DNA of 64,000 nucleotides from Nakamurella alba (GTDB lineage: Bacteria; Actinomycetota; Actinomycetes; Mycobacteriales; Nakamurellaceae), in the NCBI RefSeq assembly GCF_009707545.1, contig NZ_WLYK01000017.1, positions 1 through 64,000 on the forward strand, given 5' to 3'. Of the stretch, positions 25,794 to 34,214 are shown one piece after another; within the stretch, counting starts at the first letter, position 1, and each line of letters begins with the position of its first letter. The notes beneath the pieces were generated by a model. That model had not been told where the DNA came from and did not search any database. It was given only the letters and a program-made list of their open reading frames with translations. The position numbers and the translations under genes are program-made.

Positions 25794-25795
25794 CA

Positions 25796-27349
25796 ATGTC
25801 AAAGGCCACGGTGACAGCGGTCACCAGCGACACCCGGCGGCGCGGATCCGGCGAAGCGGCCAGGCCACGCACGGTCGCCGGGCCGCAGCTGCCGCCGCCC
25901 GAGGTCGAGGAGGCCGACGGCGCCACGGATTCGCTGACCCTGGGGCGCCGTATCAGGCACCTGCGGCGGGCCAAGGGGCTCACCCTGGATGCGGTCGGCG
26001 CCGAGGTCGGGCTGTCCGCCAGCGCCCTGTCGCTGATCGAGAACGGCAAGCGCGAGCCGAAGCTGAGCATGCTGGCCGCGCTCGCCGCCGCGCTCGGCAC
26101 CGACCCGGCCGGGCTGCTGTCCGAGCAGGCCCCGAGCCGCCGGGCGGCGCTGGAGATCGAGCTGGTCCGGGCCCAGCGCTCCCCCGCCTTCCAGGCACTG
26201 CAGGTGCCGGCGGTGCGGCCGGGGCCGCGGCTGCCCACCGAGGCGCTGGAGGCGCTGGTCGGGATGCACCGCGCGATGGCCGCCATGCAGGCCGAGAGGG
26301 CGGCCACCCCGGAACAGGCCCGCCGGGCCAACGCCGGGCTGCGCGAGCGCATGCGGGCCCAGGACAACTACTTCCGCGAGGTCGAGCAGACCGCCGAGGA
26401 CCTGCTCCGGCACACCGGCTACCAGGGTGGCCCGGTCACCCGGGTCACGGTGGACCGGATGGTGGCGCACCTGGGCTTCGAGATCCAGCACGCCACCGAC
26501 CTGCCGCCGTCCACCCGGACGGTCACCGATCTGGCGAACCGGCGGATCTTCCTGCCCCAGCCGGCTGCGGGCCAGCACAACTCGCGCACCCTGGCACTGC
26601 AGGCCCTCGGACACGTGGTGCTCGGGCACAAGGTGCCCGCCGACTACGGCGACTTCCTCGAGCAGCGGGTGGAGACCAACTACTTCGCCGCCGCCGTCCT
26701 GGTGCCGCAGACCCCGGCCGTCCGGCTGCTGAGCACGGCGAAGGCGAGCAAGGACATCGCCATCGAGGACCTGCGCGATGCGTTCGGGGTGTCGTACGAG
26801 ACGGCCGCGCACCGGTTCACCAACCTGGCCACCGAGCACCTCGGCCTGCCGGTGCACTTCATGCGCATCTCCGCCTCCGGGATCATCTACAAGGCCTATG
26901 CCAACGACGGCGTGCACTTCCCCACCGACAGCTCCGGGGCGATCGAGGGGCAGCGGGTGTGCCGCTACTGGACCGCGCGGGTGGTCTTCGACCAGCCCGA
27001 CCAGACCGCGTCGTACCAGCAGTACACCGACACCGGGTCCGGCACCTATTGGTGCACGGCGATCGTCGATCACACGTCGCAGGGCGACTTCTCGGTGAGC
27101 GTCGGCGTGCCCTACGCCCATGCGAAGTGGATGCGCGGCCGGGAGACCACGGAGCGCGGCGCCTCCCGCTGCCCCGACCCGGCCTGCTGCTCGCGGCCGT
27201 CGGACGAGCTCGCCGAGCGGTGGTCCGGCCGGGTCTGGCCCAGCGCCCGGGCGCACTCGCACCTGCTCGCCGCCATGCCGCCCGGCGTCTTCCCCGGCGT
27301 CGACGACTCCGATGTGCTCGACTTCCTGGAGCGGCACTCCGGCCGCTGA
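25796..27349 (+). CDS. ramB: RamB-type transcriptional regulator of acetate metabolism
   Basis: A 517-residue regulator of the RamB/ScfR family. The XRE-type helix-turn-helix lies at about 47-105 (LGRRIRHLRRAKGLTLDAVG, then SASALSLIENGKREPKLSML). The middle part is an ImmA/IrrE-like (DUF955) domain. Its zinc motif is degenerate, GHVVLGH instead of HExxH, so protease activity is unlikely. The C-terminal DUF2083 region carries conserved Cys (CRYWTAR, GTYWCTA, CPDPACCSR). In Corynebacterium and Mycobacterium the homologue represses or tunes the glyoxylate-shunt and acetate genes. Position directly divergent from aceA-aceB supports the same role here. A 14-bp-stem terminator follows. Confidence 0.9.
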   Translation: MSKATVTAVTSDTRRRGSGEAARPRTVAGPQLPPPEVEEADGATDSLTLGRRIRHLRRAKGLTLDAVGAEVGLSASALSLIENGKREPKLSMLAALAAALGTDPAGLLSEQAPSRRAALEIELVRAQRSPAFQALQVPAVRPGPRLPTEALEALVGMHRAMAAMQAERAATPEQARRANAGLRERMRAQDNYFREVEQTAEDLLRHTGYQGGPVTRVTVDRMVAHLGFEIQHATDLPPSTRTVTDLANRRIFLPQPAAGQHNSRTLALQALGHVVLGHKVPADYGDFLEQRVETNYFAAAVLVPQTPAVRLLSTAKASKDIAIEDLRDAFGVSYETAAHRFTNLATEHLGLPVHFMRISASGIIYKAYANDGVHFPTDSSGAIEGQRVCRYWTARVVFDQPDQTASYQQYTDTGSGTYWCTAIVDHTSQGDFSVSVGVPYAHAKWMRGRETTERGASRCPDPACCSRPSDELAERWSGRVWPSARAHSHLLAAMPPGVFPGVDDSDVLDFLERHSGR

Positions 27350-27367
27350 TCGGTCTCCGGCGCGACC

Positions 27368-27403
27368 GCAGGGCCGGGAATGCGCCGGCAGGGCCGGGAA
27401 TGC
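27368..27403. repeat. Two-copy 20-bp direct repeat after ramB
   Basis: GCAGGGCCGGGAATGC occurs at 27368-27383 and 27388-27403, just before the terminator. Function unknown. Confidence 0.6.
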
Positions 27404-27406
27404 ACG

Positions 27407-27449
27407 AACGTCCGGGGACGCGGTCGTGACGACCACGTCCCCGGACGTT
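27407..27449. terminator. Bidirectional terminator between ramB and the LppU-like gene
   Basis: AACGTCCGGGGACG and CGTCCCCGGACGTT form a perfect 14-bp stem, extended inward by GGTCG/CGACC after one mismatch. T residues flank the right arm. It lies between convergent genes, 58 nt after ramB and 15 nt after the opposing stop codon. Confidence 0.85.
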
Positions 27450-27463
27450 TCCGGGTGGAATTG

Positions 27464-28258
27464 TCAGACGTCGCCGAAGCAGTAGACGATGTTGCGCTTC
27501 TCGATCGGCAGCACCTGCGTCGTCTCGTCGGGACAACGGTTCTCGTCCGCGCTGTCGGTGATCACCTCGAGCACCTTGAAGTCGGTGGCGGCGGAAGCCG
27601 ACGCACAGTCGACCTTGGTCGGCGCGTCGAAGTCGGTGGCCCCGGGATCGAAGCACTCGCCCGCCTTGAGATTCAGTCGCAGGCAGACCTTGTCGGTCGG
27701 ATCGTCGCTGGTGGTGCCCTCGGTGTACGCGGCCTCCGATCTGTCGCAGGAGATGTCACTGCCTCCGGTCTCGGTGACGACGTACACGGCCTTCGGGTCG
27801 TTGCAGTCGATCTGCGCGGTATCGGCGTCGGTGGCGCTCGCGCTCTTGACCTCGATGCAGGCGCCGACCGCGGCGCGGGTGGTCTCGGTCTTGCCCTCCC
27901 GCACGAACAGGAAGATGCCGACGCCGATGATGGCCAGCACCAGCACCCCGATGAGCACGTAGACCACCGGCGACTTCTTCGCCCGGGCGGGCGGGGGCGG
28001 CGGTGCGCCGAAAGGCGCGCCGGGAACTCCGCCGGGCGGCGGGTAGCCCTGGCCCGGCGCGGGGTACGGCTGACCGGGCGCCGGGTACTGCTGCCCCTGC
28101 GGGTACGGCTCTCCGGCCGGCGGGTACTGGCCGGCCGGCGGGTACTGGCCGCCGGGCTGGTACTGGCCGGCCGGCGGGTACTGCTGTCCGCCCGGGTAGC
28201 CGCTGGCCCCTGCCTGCGGGTCGGGGTTCGGCCCGGCGGGCCCGGTGGGTGTGGACAT
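27464..28258 (-). CDS. Pro/Gly/Tyr-rich membrane protein with extracellular Cys domain (LppU/SCO3897-like)
   Basis: A 264-residue protein. Residues 1-95 are a low-complexity cytosolic tail rich in Pro, Gly, Gln and Tyr (repeated QYPPAG units). One transmembrane helix lies at 98-119. An external domain with paired cysteines follows (GACIEV, AQIDCNDPKAVYVV, ISCDRSEAAY, DKVCLRLNLKAGECFD, then a final VYCFGD). This layout matches actinobacterial LppU/SCO3897-type proteins of unknown function; disulfides are likely. Pro/Gly/Tyr tails of this kind often interact with cytoplasmic partners or condense. It is divergent from the XPB helicase gene across a 266-bp gap. Confidence 0.68.
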   Translation of the reverse strand: MSTPTGPAGPNPDPQAGASGYPGGQQYPPAGQYQPGGQYPPAGQYPPAGEPYPQGQQYPAPGQPYPAPGQGYPPPGGVPGAPFGAPPPPPARAKKSPVVYVLIGVLVLAIIGVGIFLFVREGKTETTRAAVGACIEVKSASATDADTAQIDCNDPKAVYVVTETGGSDISCDRSEAAYTEGTTSDDPTDKVCLRLNLKAGECFDPGATDFDAPTKVDCASASAATDFKVLEVITDSADENRCPDETTQVLPIEKRNIVYCFGDV

Positions 28259-28524
28259 GGCAATTCCCTTCGCGTACCGAATCGATCGGTGCGAACCCTA
28301 ACGGCTTCCACACACCGCGGAGGGCCGTTCGGGGCAGGTGTGGACAACTGACCGGGGCGAACCCGGAGGAACCGGACACAACGCCGTCCCGGTACCCGGA
28401 ATGTCACTCCGGTGCCCGCCGTTGAACGACGACGAAGGGGTGTCGGCGGGGCGGGGCACACTGGACGGGTCGAGGGCTGCAGTGACGGCCCGGGCCGCGG
28501 GCGATGGTGAAGGAAGAGGATCGG

Positions 28525-30192
28525 GTGAACGACGGACCGTTGATCGTGCAGTCGGACAAGACGCTGCTGCTGGAGATCGGGCATGCCGATGCCCCGGCGG
28601 CGCGCGCGCAGATCGCACCGTTCGCCGAACTGGAACGCTCCCCGGAGCACGTGCACACCTATCGCATCACCCCGCTCGCGCTGTGGAACGCGCGGGCTGC
28701 CGGGCACGACGCGGAGCAGGTGGTCGACGCGCTGGTCCGCTGGTCACGGTTCCCGGTCCCGCAGGCGCTGCTGGTCGACGTGGTCGACACCATGGGCCGG
28801 TACGGCCGGCTGGTGCTGCAGACCCATCCGACGCTGGGGCTCATCCTGGTCAGCCGGGACCGCGCCGTGCTGGAGGAGATCCTGCGGCACAAGAAGGTCT
28901 CGCCGATGCTGGGGGCGCGGATCGACGATGACACCGTCGCTGTCCACCCGTCCGAGCGCGGCCGGCTCAAGCAGATCCTGCTGAAGGTCGGCTGGCCCGC
29001 CGAGGACGAGGCCGGGTACGTCGACGGCGAGGCCCACCCGATCAGCCTGGACACCACCAGCGGCTGGGAGCTGCGCTCCTACCAGGCCGATGCGGTCACC
29101 GGCTTCTGGGCCGGCGGTTCCGGCGTGGTCGTACTGCCCTGCGGTGCCGGCAAGACCCTGGTCGGCGCCGCGGCGATGGCGCAGGCGTCGGCGACCACAC
29201 TCATCCTGGTCACCAACACGGTGTCCGGTCGGCAGTGGAAGCGGGAGCTGATCGCGCGCACCTCGCTCACCGAGGAGGAGATCGGCGAGTACTCCGGCGA
29301 GCGCAAGGAGATCCGGCCGGTCACCATCGCCACCTACCAGGTGATGACCCGCAAGTCCGGCGGCGTCTACAAGCACCTCGACCTCTTCGACTCCCGGGAC
29401 TGGGGCCTGGTGATCTACGACGAGGTGCACCTGCTGCCGGCACCGGTGTTCCGGATGACCGCCGACCTGCAGTCCCGCCGCCGGCTCGGCCTGACCGCCA
29501 CCCTGGTCCGTGAGGACGGCCGGGAGGGCGACGTCTTCTCACTCATCGGGCCGAAACGGTACGACGCGCCGTGGAAGGACATCGAGACGCAGGGCTGGAT
29601 CGCACCGGCCGAGTGCACCGAGGTCCGGGTCACCCTCACCGAACACGAGCGGCTCACCTACGCGGTGGCCGAGCCGGAGGAGCGGTACCGGATCGCCTCC
29701 ACCGCCCGCACCAAGATCCCCGTGGTCCGGTCGATCCTGGACCGGCACCCGGACGAACCGACCCTGGTGATCGGCGCCTACCTCGATCAGCTCGACGAGC
29801 TCGGCGAGGCGCTCGACGCCCCTGTCATCCAGGGCTCCACCCGGAATGCGGAGCGGGAACGGCTTTTCGACGCCTTCCGCAGCGGCGAGATCAGCCGGCT
29901 GGTCGTCTCCAAGGTCGCCAACTTCTCCATCGACCTGCCGGATGCGACGGTGGCCGTGCAGGTCTCGGGCACCTTCGGGTCACGCCAGGAGGAGGCGCAG
30001 CGGCTCGGCCGGCTGCTCCGCCCGAAGGCCGACCAGCGACAGGCGCACTTCTACTCGGTCGTCTCCCGGGACACGGTCGACACCGACTACGCCGCGCACC
30101 GGCAGCGGTTCCTCGCCGAGCAGGGCTATGCCTACCGGATCGTGGACGCCGACGACCTGCTCGGCCCGGCGATCCCCGGCACGGAGGGCTGA
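28525..30192 (+). CDS. DNA repair helicase XPB
   Basis: A 555-residue superfamily 2 helicase of the bacterial XPB family. The N-terminal damage-recognition-like domain (about 1-165) precedes Walker A LPCGAGKTLV, DEVH box VIYDEVHLLP, motif III LTATLVREDGREGD containing the XPB-specific RED motif, and motif VI QRLGRLLRPK. It translocates on DNA 3'-5' and is linked to nucleotide excision repair. GTG at 28525 has AGGAAGAGG 5 nt upstream and is preferred to ATG at 28504. The last 61 bp overlap the convergent VOC gene. In mycobacteria it neighbours the Helicase_C_3 gene, here displaced by 15 kb. Confidence 0.92.
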   Translation: MNDGPLIVQSDKTLLLEIGHADAPAARAQIAPFAELERSPEHVHTYRITPLALWNARAAGHDAEQVVDALVRWSRFPVPQALLVDVVDTMGRYGRLVLQTHPTLGLILVSRDRAVLEEILRHKKVSPMLGARIDDDTVAVHPSERGRLKQILLKVGWPAEDEAGYVDGEAHPISLDTTSGWELRSYQADAVTGFWAGGSGVVVLPCGAGKTLVGAAAMAQASATTLILVTNTVSGRQWKRELIARTSLTEEEIGEYSGERKEIRPVTIATYQVMTRKSGGVYKHLDLFDSRDWGLVIYDEVHLLPAPVFRMTADLQSRRRLGLTATLVREDGREGDVFSLIGPKRYDAPWKDIETQGWIAPAECTEVRVTLTEHERLTYAVAEPEERYRIASTARTKIPVVRSILDRHPDEPTLVIGAYLDQLDELGEALDAPVIQGSTRNAERERLFDAFRSGEISRLVVSKVANFSIDLPDATVAVQVSGTFGSRQEEAQRLGRLLRPKADQRQAHFYSVVSRDTVDTDYAAHRQRFLAEQGYAYRIVDADDLLGPAIPGTEG

Positions 30193-30743
30193 GCGCCGGG
30201 CGGTGCGGGCACCGCTGCGGTGAACCCTTCGCCGAACGCGGCGGGCAGAGCGCTGCTCCACAGCGCCGTCGACACCAGCTCCACCAACAGGCCGCCGCCC
30301 ACCTCGAGATAGACCATCGGCAGGCCGACCGGCAGCCGGCCCCGGACGAGGTCTGCGACGAAGTCCTCGCCGGCATCCGGCGGCACCCTCGCCGTGATCA
30401 GCCGCGCACCACGCCGGATCAGCCGGTTCCCGGCGGAGGCGACATCGTCCACCCAGTAGCCGATGTGGGACGTCGCGGTGATGCGCGCCGGATCCCACGC
30501 CCACGGAACTGAGCCGCTTCGATCGGTAGCGATGAGCTCCAGGCAGGTGTCGCTCCCGAGCCGTCCCAGGGCGATGCTCACCCCGGTGTCGACGACCTCT
30601 GCGCGGTCCGCGTCGAAGTAGTGGCCGACAGTCCGGCCGCTGCTGACCCATGTCCGGACGCCGAGCGAGCGATGCAGGTCCATCGTGGCGTCCAGATCGT
30701 CGACCAGAGTGCCGATCTGGAACGGAACGAGGCCGTCGATCAC
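30132..30743 (-). CDS. VOC-superfamily (glyoxalase-like) protein
   Basis: A 203-residue protein with two betaalphabetabetabeta modules. It begins FQIGTLVDDLDATMDLHRSL and has SHIGYWVDDVASAGNRLIRRG in the middle, the second module start, ending LPMVYLEVGGGLLVELVST with a metal-binding Glu (YLEVGG). His in SHIGY and the Glu are candidate metal ligands. Members include glyoxalases, epimerases, extradiol dioxygenases and dehydratase domains. It is last in a four-gene operon (ATGA overlap with the TIM-barrel gene), and its 3' end overlaps XPB by 61 bp. TIM-barrel plus VOC is the domain pair of QsuB-type 3-dehydroshikimate dehydratases, a possible clue. Confidence 0.78.
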   Translation of the reverse strand: MIDGLVPFQIGTLVDDLDATMDLHRSLGVRTWVSSGRTVGHYFDADRAEVVDTGVSIALGRLGSDTCLELIATDRSGSVPWAWDPARITATSHIGYWVDDVASAGNRLIRRGARLITARVPPDAGEDFVADLVRGRLPVGLPMVYLEVGGGLLVELVSTALWSSALPAAFGEGFTAAVPAPPGAQPSVPGIAGPSRSSASTIR

Positions 30744-31558
30744 GCGTCGCCGCCGCCGACCCCCAGCGCGATGAGGGCATCCCGCATCATCACTGCGGCG
30801 TCACGGGGATCTCGTCGCTGCAGGTCCGTGGACAGCACCTCGGGGCTGATCACACCGCGATACCCGATGGCGGCCAGGGATTCCAGGAACCGCCGGAGGT
30901 CGAACCTACCTGCCCCGGGCACCACGCGGCGGAACCGGCTCTCGAATCGTTGATCGTCCGTGATCGGCGGCGGGGCGTCGTTGATCTGGACGAAAGCGAT
31001 CTGTTCGCCGTCCATCTCGCTCAGCACCTGCCAGGGGGACCCGCTGTTGAAGAAGTGCCAGCTGTCCAGCAGGACCCCGCAGTTCGACCAGCCGACCTGC
31101 CCGCACAGGTCGACGGTGTCCTCGAGCGCGGACAGCGGGCCGTAGGGCAGGAACTCCAGCGCCATCCGGACGCCGTACTCCGCCAGCACGTCGGCGCTCG
31201 CCCGGAGCCGCGCTGCCACGTCGGCCGACGGCGGCACATCGATCACCGTCACGCACACCGGGGCACCGACCGCGGCGGCGAGTCCGCCCAGGCGTTCCGC
31301 CGCGGCGAGCCCGTCGTCCGAGCCGACGGACAGGACTCCGACGTCGGTGCAGCGCAACCCGCGGGAGTCCAGGGCGTCAGCGACGCCGGCAGGCTTCAGC
31401 CCGGATGCCTCGAGGGTGAAGAGGTCGATCCCGACCGCTCCGAAGCCTGCGTCGGACGCTGTGGTGAGCAGGTCCTCGAGACCTCTGGTGGCCTCCGGGA
31501 TCCCGGTGTCACCTTCGGGGAACCGTACCCAGTTGATGGTGGGGAGGGACAGTGTCAT
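30740..31558 (-). CDS. Sugar phosphate isomerase/epimerase-like TIM-barrel protein
   Basis: A 272-residue AP_endonuc_2-type TIM barrel. Metal-site strands are visible: MALEFLPYGPL (Glu), GVLLDSWHFFNSG (Asp and His), AFVQINDAPPP (Gln/Asn) and ISPEVLS (Glu), the order typical of IolE, hydroxypyruvate isomerase and QuiC/AsbF dehydratases. Substrate is therefore a polyol, inosose or 3-dehydroshikimate-like cyclohexane acid; I cannot choose from sequence alone. It overlaps the VOC gene by ATGA and is 16 nt after the SDR gene, in the operon headed by the flavoprotein under operator 33822-33839. Confidence 0.8.
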   Translation of the reverse strand: MTLSLPTINWVRFPEGDTGIPEATRGLEDLLTTASDAGFGAVGIDLFTLEASGLKPAGVADALDSRGLRCTDVGVLSVGSDDGLAAAERLGGLAAAVGAPVCVTVIDVPPSADVAARLRASADVLAEYGVRMALEFLPYGPLSALEDTVDLCGQVGWSNCGVLLDSWHFFNSGSPWQVLSEMDGEQIAFVQINDAPPPITDDQRFESRFRRVVPGAGRFDLRRFLESLAAIGYRGVISPEVLSTDLQRRDPRDAAVMMRDALIALGVGGGDA

Positions 31559-31574
31559 CGATGGTCCGTCGTCC

Positions 31575-32375
31575 TCACGCTGTGAACCTGCCGCCGTTGC
31601 TCAGCACCACGGCGCCGATGACGTTCACCGCGCCGGGCGAGGCGAGATACACGATGGTGTCGGCCAGTTCGTCCGGCGAGGCGTATCCCCGCGCTCCCGA
31701 TGCGGCCAGCACCTCCCGCACCGACGCCGGTGTGCGCGCCGCCATCGCGGTGTCCACCGGTCCCGGGGCCACGGTGTTGACCCGGATGCCGAAATGCGCG
31801 AGTTCCTTCGCCACCGACTGACTCATCGCCTGGACCCCGGCCTTGGACGCGGCGTACGCGGCGTACCCGGCGAAGGTGTCGAACGCCGCCGAGGAGCCGA
31901 TGGTCACGATCGCACCGGAACGACGCGGGATCATCGCGCGGGCCGCGGCCCGGAGCACGTAGAAGGTCCCGTCCAGGTTGACCGCCAGGATCTTCCGCCA
32001 CATCTCGTCGGTCACCTTGTCGGTCACCAGCACCGGGCGCTTCTCCTCCGCGGCTGACAGGATCTCCGCCTTGGCGAACGGATCGTCGATCCCGGCCGCA
32101 TGCACGACGACATCGATCTGCCCGTGCTTCCCGAGCGCCTCCGCGAACACTCCGTCCACCGCGGCCGGGTCCGAGATGTCCACGACCGCGGTGTCGATCA
32201 CCTCCGAGAACTCCGCCGTGTGGCGCAGCCCCTCGGCCGACAGGTCGACCGCGACGACGGCCCGGCACCCCTCGCGGACCAGCCGGCGCACGGTCGCGGC
32301 ACCCATCCCGGATCCACCGCCGGTGACGAGCGCCACCTGTCCGTCGAACCACCCGGCAGCGGCCCGGTCACTCAC
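31575..32375 (-). CDS. SDR family oxidoreductase
   Basis: A 266-residue classical SDR: TGGGSGMG near residues 18-25, HAAG replacing NNAG in the fourth strand, catalytic Ser in TIGSSAAF and YAASK (Tyr-x3-Lys), ending GAVVLSNGGRF. It uses NAD(P)H to interconvert an alcohol and a ketone. The GTG start overlaps the stop codon of the upstream flavoprotein gene (GTGA), so the two are coupled. Probably oxidises a ring hydroxyl before or after the flavoprotein desaturates it (inference). Part of the operon controlled from operator A. Confidence 0.86.
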   Translation of the reverse strand: MSDRAAAGWFDGQVALVTGGGSGMGAATVRRLVREGCRAVVAVDLSAEGLRHTAEFSEVIDTAVVDISDPAAVDGVFAEALGKHGQIDVVVHAAGIDDPFAKAEILSAAEEKRPVLVTDKVTDEMWRKILAVNLDGTFYVLRAAARAMIPRRSGAIVTIGSSAAFDTFAGYAAYAASKAGVQAMSQSVAKELAHFGIRVNTVAPGPVDTAMAARTPASVREVLAASGARGYASPDELADTIVYLASPGAVNVIGAVVLSNGGRFTA

Positions 32376-33739
32376 GAGCGCTCCAGGGCAACGGACGTCG
32401 ACGTCGCGACGGCGTCCTCGGCCGCGGCCAGCCCGAAGACCACGGCCGGCGCCAGGGAACCGGCGTAGGCGCGGACGTACAGGCCACCGGAGTCCGACCC
32501 CGCGGCGTACAGTCCCCGGATCGGCGTGCCCGCTGCGTCGAGAACCCTTGCCCGGTCGTCGATCCGCAGCCCGTGGAACGGGAAGGTGATGGCCGGGATC
32601 GCCTCGATCACGTAGTAGGGCGGCTCGTCGAGCGGCGTGGCGTCCAGCTTCCGGCCGGGAGTCAGGGACGAGCCCGCCGCCACCGCCTCGTTGTACGCGC
32701 GAACCTGTGCGGCGATCGCGGCGCCGTCGTACCCCCAGGATTCCGGCAGGGCCTCCAGCTCGTCGATGCTCTCGGCGATCCCGCACCGGCCCCCGCGCCG
32801 GTAGGCTATCGCGTACTTGTCGGTGCTCGGCGCCCCGGCGACGTACGGCTTGATGATGTAGTCGCGGTGCACGCGCGCGTCCGCGATCAACAGCCCCCTG
32901 GCCTCCGGCTGCTCGAGCAGTGCCATCGTGGTCAGGTGGTCGGCGAGACTCTCGTCGGTGAAACGCTCGTTGTCCAGGTTGAACAGCAGGCCGTGCTCGC
33001 TGTAGTACAGGGACAGGTCGACGAAGTCGGCAGGATCGGCGAACGGGATCCCCGACGGGATCAGATGCCCGTAGAAGCCCGCGTTGTCCCCGGCCTCCGC
33101 AGCTCCCACCACCCGCCCGAGCCGGAGGCCGTCGCCCCGGCTGGCCGGACCCGAGCGCAGCGGGATGTCCCGCGCCGCCGGGTGCACCAGCTCGGCGACC
33201 AGGTCCGGGTCGCCCTGGAAGCCGCCGGTCGCCAACACCGTCGCGGTGGCGTGCACCTCACGGGAGGAGCCGTCCGGGAGCCGGAGCAGCGCACCGACGA
33301 CGGCCCCGTCCTCGGTCAACAGCCGCTCGGTGAACGTGCTGGTCAGCAGCTCTCCGCCGGCCACCACGACGGCCCGGCAGAGGTCAATGTAGTGGTTCGT
33401 GTCGAACTTGTACCCGACGCCGAAGGCCAGTTGCTTCTGCGCCGGCCCGACCTCCACACCGACGTGCCGCAGCCAGTCCAGGGCGTCCGGGAGGCCGTCG
33501 ACAAGCGTGCGCCGCAGCGACTCGTCGCCGTCCGGGTTCCACTCGGCCATCACCTGGTGATCCGGCGCGGTCCAGATGTAGCCCGCGTACCGGCCGTTGC
33601 CCCCGACCACGTCGTTGCTCTCGACCAGCAGCACGGATGCGCCCCGGTCCACCGCGCGCGCGGCCGCCGTGAGTCCGGCCATCCCGGCCCCGATCACGAG
33701 AAGGTCGACCTGCGACTGCGGCTCGACGGAGGAGTTCAT
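32372..33739 (-). CDS. FAD-dependent oxidoreductase (ketosteroid dehydrogenase/fumarate reductase flavoprotein family)
   Basis: A 455-residue FAD_binding_2 protein. The N-terminal LLVIGAGMAGLTAAARAVDRG is the dinucleotide fold (GxGxxG), with NDVVGGNGRYAG in the FAD loop, TVLATGGFQGD in the middle and a C-terminal RGLYAAGSDSGGLYVRAYAG block (GLYAAGSDSGG). Relatives desaturate 3-ketosteroids or reduce fumarate; here a cyclic or alicyclic substrate is likely. ATG at 33739 is chosen because GGAGG lies 8 nt upstream. It heads a four-gene operon with a promoter whose spacer contains the shared operator, linking it to the acyl-CoA island regulon. Confidence 0.86.
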   Translation of the reverse strand: MNSSVEPQSQVDLLVIGAGMAGLTAAARAVDRGASVLLVESNDVVGGNGRYAGYIWTAPDHQVMAEWNPDGDESLRRTLVDGLPDALDWLRHVGVEVGPAQKQLAFGVGYKFDTNHYIDLCRAVVVAGGELLTSTFTERLLTEDGAVVGALLRLPDGSSREVHATATVLATGGFQGDPDLVAELVHPAARDIPLRSGPASRGDGLRLGRVVGAAEAGDNAGFYGHLIPSGIPFADPADFVDLSLYYSEHGLLFNLDNERFTDESLADHLTTMALLEQPEARGLLIADARVHRDYIIKPYVAGAPSTDKYAIAYRRGGRCGIAESIDELEALPESWGYDGAAIAAQVRAYNEAVAAGSSLTPGRKLDATPLDEPPYYVIEAIPAITFPFHGLRIDDRARVLDAAGTPIRGLYAAGSDSGGLYVRAYAGSLAPAVVFGLAAAEDAVATSTSVALERS

Positions 33740-33814
33740 CCGCGCCGCCTCCTTTCCCACGCCGCCGGGCACCGCCGGAGCGTCCGGCCGGGCCTCGATG
33801 CCTGGCGCGCCCCC

Positions 33815-33845
33815 AGCTTACTGAACTGAAACCGGTTCATGTCAA
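33815..33845 (-). promoter_or_regulatory. Promoter of the flavoprotein operon
   Basis: On the minus strand a perfect -35 TTGACA (33845-33840) is followed after 19 bp by TAAGCT (33820-33815). The spacer is occupied by operator A. Confidence 0.6.
33822..33839. promoter_or_regulatory. Shared operator, site A
   Basis: TGAACTGAAACCGGTTCA. It shares TGAACTGAA with site B and GAACTGA with most other sites, and lies exactly between the -35 and -10 of the flavoprotein operon. It is itself an inverted repeat with TGAAC/GTTCA ends. Confidence 0.65.
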
Positions 33846-33917
33846 GACTCCGACGGCGAATGTGCTGTCCGCCAGCAGGTTCGGACCACGCAGTCCCCGG
33901 CGACCTGCCGGTACCGC

Positions 33918-34214
33918 TCACCCGCCGAGCGCGCGCAGCCCTGCCTTCGCCCAGCGTCCGGCCCGGTCCGCCCGTCCGCGGCCGGTGCCGGACATCGCGG
34001 CACCGGCCAGCAGCAGGTTCCGCTCGGCCTTGCGGCGGGCACGCGGGTCGACACCGGACCCGTCGAGGGCGTTCTCCAGGTTCTCGATCAACGCACGGGC
34101 CTCCACCTCGCTGATCGCACTGCCACGGCGCCGGTTCCGCCGCAGCACCGGCCACAGTGCGACCACCACGATCAGCACCGCCACCACGATCCAGACCAGC
34201 AGCTCCACGTTCAT
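33918..34214 (-). CDS. Small single-pass membrane protein
   Basis: A 98-residue protein with an N-terminal transmembrane helix (LLVWIVVAVLIVVVALWPVL, about 5-24) followed by an Arg-rich stop and a helical cytosolic tail (SEVEARALIENLENALDG). Family not recognised. Its ATG overlaps the stop of the preceding gene (ATGA), making it third in a membrane-protein operon with the genes starting at 36585 and 35257. Coupling suggests a structural partner of those proteins. Confidence 0.7.
   Translation of the reverse strand: MNVELLVWIVVAVLIVVVALWPVLRRNRRRGSAISEVEARALIENLENALDGSGVDPRARRKAERNLLLAGAAMSGTGRGRADRAGRWAKAGLRALGG

Noticed and set aside
25796..27349. Toxin-antitoxin ImmA-type protease reading of the XRE/DUF955 protein
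   Set aside because: HExxH is degenerate, the C-terminal Cys-rich domain is RamB-type, and it is divergent from aceA.
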